Part shown: positions 59,695 to 64,000 of the stretch, in pieces
Layout: each line of letters opens with the position of its first letter
Position numbering within the stretch: the stretch's first letter is position 1
Assembly (NCBI GenBank): GCA_964036045.1
Contig: OZ038383.1
Coordinates: 94,310,086 to 94,374,085, forward strand
Source: Eutreptiella sp. 'Long Island Sound 2002'
Lineage: Eukaryota > Euglenozoa > Euglenophyceae > Eutreptiales > Eutreptiaceae
Direction: 5' to 3'
Length of the DNA stretch: 64,000 bases
Notes under the pieces: model-generated
Told to the model about the DNA's origin: nothing
The model's input: the letters and a program-made list of their open reading frames with translations, nothing else
Databases searched by the model: none
Translations under genes and position numbers: made by a program

Positions 59695-60845
59695 CTTGAC
59701 TGTAGAGGATTTATTGGCACCAGCCGTGTGCGTGCCACCGCCGATCCATCCCCACATGCCACTCTATTTGCGCTGTCGTGCACAATTGCATGAATGGGGA
59801 ACGTTGAAGGACACATACGCGGCGTCGGTGATTCGCAATGGGCTGCAGCTGGATTGGGTTGGCGGTTTTGATCCGGATCGGCCAACCGACGACTTCCGTC
59901 CTCGTTCTTCCCACGCAGAGGTAACCGACCCTGAATTGGTAAAACACGTGTTGGATGCAGTGCAACAGGGTTGCATGGAACGCGTCGAGCGAAAAGACAT
60001 TAAGTGTTGTGCAAGTATGTTCGCAGTGGACAAAGCGTCAGACGAGGCACATCCTGAGGGAGGCCGTCGACCTATCACCAATTTGAAGAACGTGAACCAG
60101 TTTGTACAGACCACCTATTTTCGTTTGGTCACTCTGTGGGGCATTTTACCGTTCTTGAGACCCGGTCAGTATGCTTGCAAAATTGACCTGAAAAGCGCTT
60201 ATTTTCACATGGGTATCCATCCGCGGGATCGACCTTATTTGGGGGTCTACGTCGACGGTGAATTTTACAGGTGGTGCGTTTTGCCGTTTGGATTAAACGT
60301 TGCACCACGGGAATGGCAACGCCTCATGCAACCAATTTTAAATGCCGTGCGCGAACACGGGGCACTCGTTTGGGTCTACTTGGACGATTGGCTCATCATT
60401 GGCAATACTTACCGTGAATGTCTGGAACACACACGTTTTTTGGTACAACTTTTGCATCGGTTGGGTATATTGGTCAATGTCCCAAAATCATGTTTGGAGC
60501 CGTCTCAAGAAATTATAATGCTTGGTTTTATGCTAAACTTCAGGGAAGGATTCGTCACGGTACCTCCAAAGCGCCTACAAGCAATTTTTCGGGACGTGAA
60601 CAGACTGGCACACAGTCACACACCATCAGTGAGGCGATGCGCCTCCGTTCTTGGAAGAATCCGTTCCTTGTTGTTCGCCATGCCCCATATCCGACTCCTC
60701 AGCGACGCCCTGGCGGTGCACGTGGCGGTGGCAGCCCAAACTGGCTGGGAAGCAGACGTGGCGCTCCCGGAGCGCGTGTCACGTCAGTTGATGGATCTGG
60801 CGGACGAGTTACACCAGTGGAAGGGACGCACCTTCGTAGTTTCCA
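59675..60845 (+). pseudogene. DIRS-like reverse transcriptase, C-terminally truncated
   Basis: The RT of tyrosine-recombinase (DIRS/PAT/Ngaro) type: RPITNLKNVNQFV, CKIDLKSAYFHMGIHP, RWCVLPFGLNVAPREWQRLM, catalytic VYLDDWLIIG, and KSCLEPSQEIIMLGFML. It continues into the connection (LPERVSRQLMDLADELHQWK), where RNase H should begin. The ORF then runs into the hairpin arm at about 60,850 and ends at a non-homologous tail (stop 60,889). RNase H, any Dam-like domain and the tyrosine recombinase are absent, so it cannot be autonomous. Confidence 0.88.
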
Positions 60846-60850
60846 TGGGT

Positions 60851-61244
60851 TTTTGGAATTTTTTTGGAATTTTTTGGGATGAGCTTTGAGCTTGTCCTCG
60901 CCGGAAAATCCTGAGAAGGGGTCCTCAATCAGAAAATCAGCGGTGGTCACAGGCTACTTCACACACGGCTCACATGCAAGCGTCCACAAACAAAGCCAAA
61001 AAACGAGACCGGTTTCGGCCCAACACTAGGCCCTCAGTGTCTATTTTTTTTCGACTGATGAGGGCCTAGTGTTGGGCCGAAACCGGTCTCGTTTTTTGGC
61101 TTTGTTTGTGGACGCTTGCATGTGAGCCGTGTGTGAAGTAGCCTGTGACCACCGCTGATTTTCTGATTGAGGACCCCTTCTCAGGATTTTCCGGCGAGGA
61201 CAAGCTCAAAGCTCATCCCAAAAAATTCCAAAAAAATTCCAAAA
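60851..61244. repeat. Large inverted repeat (186-bp arms, 22-base loop)
   Basis: Arms 60,851-61,036 and 61,059-61,244 are essentially perfect reverse complements around the loop GTGTCTATTTTTTTTCGACTGA. The outer ends are TTTTGGAATTTTTT repeats. It truncates the DIRS RT on the left and abuts the A-rich repeat and GC-rich block on the right. It could be a foldback element, a template-switch hairpin, or an assembly artefact. Confidence 0.9.
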
Positions 61245-61300
61245 AAAATTCCAAAAAATTCCAAAAAAATTCCAAAAAATTCCAAAAAATTCCAAAAACA
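61216..61300. repeat. Tandem repeat of AAAAAATTCC (10-12-bp unit)
   Basis: About eight copies, with A-run length varying from five to eight. The first copies are part of the right hairpin arm. On the minus strand it is (GGAATTTTTT)n at the downstream edge of the GC-rich block, where a non-LTR element's repetitive 3' tail would be. Confidence 0.85.
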
Positions 61301-62225
61301 TCTCTTCTTTCCTCCTCACCTATTCGGGTAAATCCGAGCGCTGGTGTGGGCTCGCCCATCGGCCGCGACCCCCGCGGGAGCAGGCGGCTGGGGGCGCTGG
61401 GGCGCGCGGTGTGCAGGTCCAGCCGCATCCCCCCCCCCGCGTCGCGGTTCCTTCTGGGGGAGGAGGGGCGCCCCCTCGGCTCCGGAGGGGCGGAGGGCCA
61501 CTCCTGTGGCCCTCAAGCTGGGGGGGGGAGCAGGGGGGGGGGGGTGGGGGGCCGCCCCACCGCCCCCCCTCCCCCGCCCCGTTGGGGGTCGGCCTGCCAT
61601 CTGTTGTCTCCAGCGTGCCCCCCTTGGGGTATACTCCTGCCGTGGGGGTTGCCGGGCGGCCGCGGGCGTCGGGCGCGGCCCGGTTGGCCGCCAATGGGTC
61701 AGTGCGGTGGGGGGGAGGGGAGGGGGAGGGAACCCCCCCTGCCCTGGTTTGCAGCCCCGTGTTTCCCAGGCCGGCCTCTGAAGGGGCCGCTCCGCTTGCG
61801 CCGTCCTGGGCGCCGCCTGTCCGCCGTCGGCCAGCAGCGGGCAGGGCGGGGGCGTGCGGGCGGTTCACCGGGGGCGCTTGCCGCGGCCGCGGTGCCCCCT
61901 CACCCCAGGTGCAGCGGCCTCTTCGGGGGGGGTGCGGTGCCGTCGTCTCTTCTGTCCGCCTCCGTCCGCTCTTAGGCCTGAGGGGGAGGGGGGGGGAGTG
62001 GGGGGGGCTGTCTGGTCCCCTGGCGCCGCCCCCTGATGGCCGAGGGGAGGCGGCCTGGCGGTCCCGGCCCCGGGGGCCAGCCGTCGGCTGGGGGGTCGCA
62101 CTCTTCCCCCGCCCCCCTCTACCTAGAGTCGGACCCTCGTGCAGGCCCTCGCTGGGGCCCCTCGTCTCCCCCGCTATCGTCGCGCGGCTCTGGCCAGCCG
62201 GGGGCGGCCGTGAGGGTTGACGGTC
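61301..62225. other. GC-rich segment, 3' part of GC-rich element copy 2
   Basis: Frames on both strands are long but low-complexity (Pro/Gly/Arg). The minus 332-residue frame (61,320-62,318) is Pro-rich with no motif. By position it would be the region downstream of the FDAVLLRR block. Coding is not supported. Confidence 0.4.
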
Positions 62226-62429
62226 AGCGGTTAGCGGGCTGCGGGGCAGTAGGTTCCCCCCCGCGCTCGTTGTCTCCGCCATCCATCCCGCGGGAGGTGA
62301 CGCGCGCTCCTTCGTCACGCCGTATCGTGGGGGGGGCGTTGGTCGGGGGGCCCAGCTCCCCCCCGCACTTTCTCGCGTCCGCCGTCTGAGCCGTCACCTG
62401 CGCCGCCACTTGTGTGAGGAATGGGGCTG

Positions 62430-62750
62430 TGGCGGCGGCAGGTTGCGCCGGCGGTAGCGCCAGTGGGCGAGGGCGCTGCGCAAGGCCCGGGGGAGCCAGT
62501 TGTTGGCGTCCGCGTCCCCTGTCCGGCCACGCCGCCCGGATCACTGACCCCAGGACGCTCTCGTGGTCCTCTGGGGCTGCCCACCCCCCCGGGGGTACCT
62601 CCTGGTTTCCTCCGTCCCTCCGGAGGAGCACGGCATCGAAGGGCCGGTTCCTCAACCCCCTGGTTGTCCCCTGGTTGGCCCAGCTGAACCACACGTACAT
62701 TTCCCCCACCAGGGGGAGGGCCTCATCCCCCAGAGGGTCCGGGACCATTC
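62430..62750 (-). pseudogene. GC-rich element ORF, FDAVLLRR block (copy 2)
   Basis: The minus frame reads GDEALPLVGEMYVWFSWANQ, GTTRGLRNRPFDAVLLRRDG, GNQEVPPGGWAAPEDHESVL, then shifts to a frame with DADANNWLPRALRSALAHWR. Copy 1 at 21,596-22,060 has the same order. At the DNA level the two share long identical words around CCCTCCGGAGGAGCACGGCA. No family was recognised. The frame break falls at a different place from copy 1. Confidence 0.55.
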
Positions 62751-63106
62751 CCCAGTCCTGGTCCCAGGGCCGGGCCCCCGGTGCCCCTCGCGCCGGCTCG
62801 CCCTGCTGCCCCTGTGCCTGCAGCGCCGGTGCCGCGCCTTAACCCCCCCCCCGCCGAGGCCATCCGCGCCGGCTCCGCTCTCGGTGCTGGGGGGGCTGGC
62901 TGGTGCTGGGGTCGTGGGGGTTGGGGCGGGATGAGCTCGCTGGCGTCGGGGTCGATGATGTAGAGGTGGTGGTGGTGGTGCTGGTGGTGGTGGGTGTGGG
63001 GCGCCGGCATCTGTTGGATGCCGGGGGGGATGCACCTCAGCGGCTGCACATTCGGCTGCGGGGGCGCCCCGCCCCCCGCCCTCCCCCCCAGGCTCCGATG
63101 CCCCAT
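62751..63106 (-). pseudogene. GC-rich element ORF, IPPGI block (copy 2)
   Basis: The minus frame reads RCIPPGIQQMPAPHTHHHQ, a His run, then LYIIDPDASELIPPQPPRPQ and an Ala/Pro/Arg-rich tail. It is homologous to 22,126-22,360 but lacks that copy's stop. The CAC/CAT run (plus GTGGTG) is a coding microsatellite. Confidence 0.5.
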
Positions 63107-63834
63107 CCCACCTGTCCCTGGGGGCCCGTGGCGCCCTTGGCCTTGCCCTTGGGCCCCCTTCTGGCCCCCTGCCCGTGCCGTGGGTCCCGCCCCCTGTCAC
63201 CCACGCCCTAGCCTGCCCGCTCGCCCACCGTCCCTCGCCCCGCTCCATGCACCTGAGCGCCCTGTCCGCGCCCCTGCGTGCCCTTCCCGTGCCCTGGCCC
63301 CCTCCTGGCTCCCTGCCCTGAGTCGCGCCGTCCGCTGCCCGCGCTCTGTCCCCCTCCGCTGCTGCGCCCTTGCTCCCTGCCGCTTGTGCCCTGGCCCGCT
63401 CCCTGCGCGTGCTCCTGGGCACTTCCCCTGTCGCCTCCTCTCCCCCGCTCCGCGCTCCCGTGGCTGGAACACAGCTCTGCCTGTGCGCCGTCCCCTCCTC
63501 CCTGGATCACGCGCCGGGCGTCCCGCTGCCTTTGCAGCTGCGGCAGCGTGACGCCCGGCGGGGAGCGCTCGGGCTCCGGGGGGCGGACGTGCCGCGCTCG
63601 CCCCGGGGGGAAGGGCTTGGGGGGGAAAGGCTTGCAGCGGCTGGTGTGGGTGTGGATGGGGTTGGCGTGGGCGCGGTACTTCACGCCCTCCCTGCCCAGT
63701 GCTGCTGCTGCGGCGGCCGCCGGCGAGGCGCCCGTGGCCCGTGCGGGGTCCTTTCCCCTGCTTTCGTGGCGTGCTCGGGGCCGCGGCGTGGCCGGCCGAG
63801 GCGTTGGCGCGGCTCGCCGGGGCTGCGATCGCAA
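63107..63834 (-). pseudogene. GC-rich element ORF, KYRA-HTHT block (copy 2) and basic linker
   Basis: The minus frame from 63,834 reads GREGVKYRAHANPIHTHTS, KPFPPKPFPPGRARHVRPPE and LPQLQRQRDARRVIQGGGD, then a Gly/Arg/Gln-rich basic linker to 63,208. It matches 22,861-23,158 in the first part; the linker is not conserved. The sequence continues GC-rich to the window end (64,000), where further upstream ORFs would lie. Confidence 0.5.
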
Positions 63835-64000
63835 CCCCTCGCGCGCCCTCCCCGCTCCCCTCTGCGGCCGCGGCAGCCCTCGGCGATGCGCCCGGTTCCT
63901 GCGCCGGGGCTACCCCCCGTGTCGGCGGCGTGCCTGGGGCCGCGGTCGGGGCCGCAGCGTGGCTCGCTGGGGCTGCGGTCTCCGCTCCCCGCGCGTCTCG

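Noticed and set aside
61320-62318. 332-residue Pro-rich minus ORF
   Set aside because: Pro/Gly/Arg low complexity without a conserved partner at the matching place in copy 1.

Overview
The window is a eukaryotic repeat island. No cellular gene, rRNA gene or canonical tRNA gene could be supported. Essentially every recognisable coding stretch belongs to a retrotransposon: four Ty3/Gypsy elements (called A to D here), an endonuclease-type LINE, a DIRS-like element, two short target-primed insertions, and blocks of very GC-rich non-LTR-like coding sequence. The mix of chromodomain Gypsy, DIRS and LINE elements, with sharp swings in base composition, suits a protist or alga. That is an inference; the sequence does not name a host.

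Layout. 1-2.4 kb has no recognisable gene. 2.4-7.8 and 18.6-20.1 kb (minus strand) are two halves of one LINE: an intact ORF2 with endonuclease, reverse transcriptase, RNase H and a CCHC finger, and an ORF1 region cut by Gypsy-A. Gypsy-A (7,823-18,610, plus) has 532-bp LTRs, a 5-bp target duplication CACCC, a tRNA-Met(i)-type primer site, and the order gag, protease, methyltransferase-like domain, RT/RNase H/integrase/chromodomain. 20.1-26.1 and 38.2-40.1 kb (minus) are GC-rich, frameshifted non-LTR-like ORFs, split by Gypsy-B (26.17-38.22 kb, minus). 40.1-45.5 kb has no recognisable gene. Gypsy-C (45.5-51.7 kb, minus) is decayed and 5'-truncated. Gypsy-D (52.3-56.0 kb, minus) has an intact integrase-chromodomain ORF but lacks its 5' part. 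56.7-58.3 kb is GC-rich and low-complexity. 58.7-60.9 kb is a DIRS-like gag/RT pair cut off at a 186-bp-arm hairpin. 61.3-64.0 kb repeats the GC-rich coding block of 21.4-23.2 kb.

How the parts work together. Within each element the genes form one retrotransposition unit (particle protein, maturation protease, RT/RNase H, and integrase or endonuclease). Across the window the relation is nesting: Gypsy-A in the LINE, Gypsy-B in a GC-rich element, and (ACCT)n-tailed insertions in Gypsy-B and Gypsy-C. The points most worth following are a Dam/DIRS-like NPPF domain between protease and RT in Gypsy-A, -B and -C; a gag-TAG-protease junction followed by a potential H-type pseudoknot; and (ACCT)n-tailed insertions with tandem 5' monomers and 9-11-bp target duplications.
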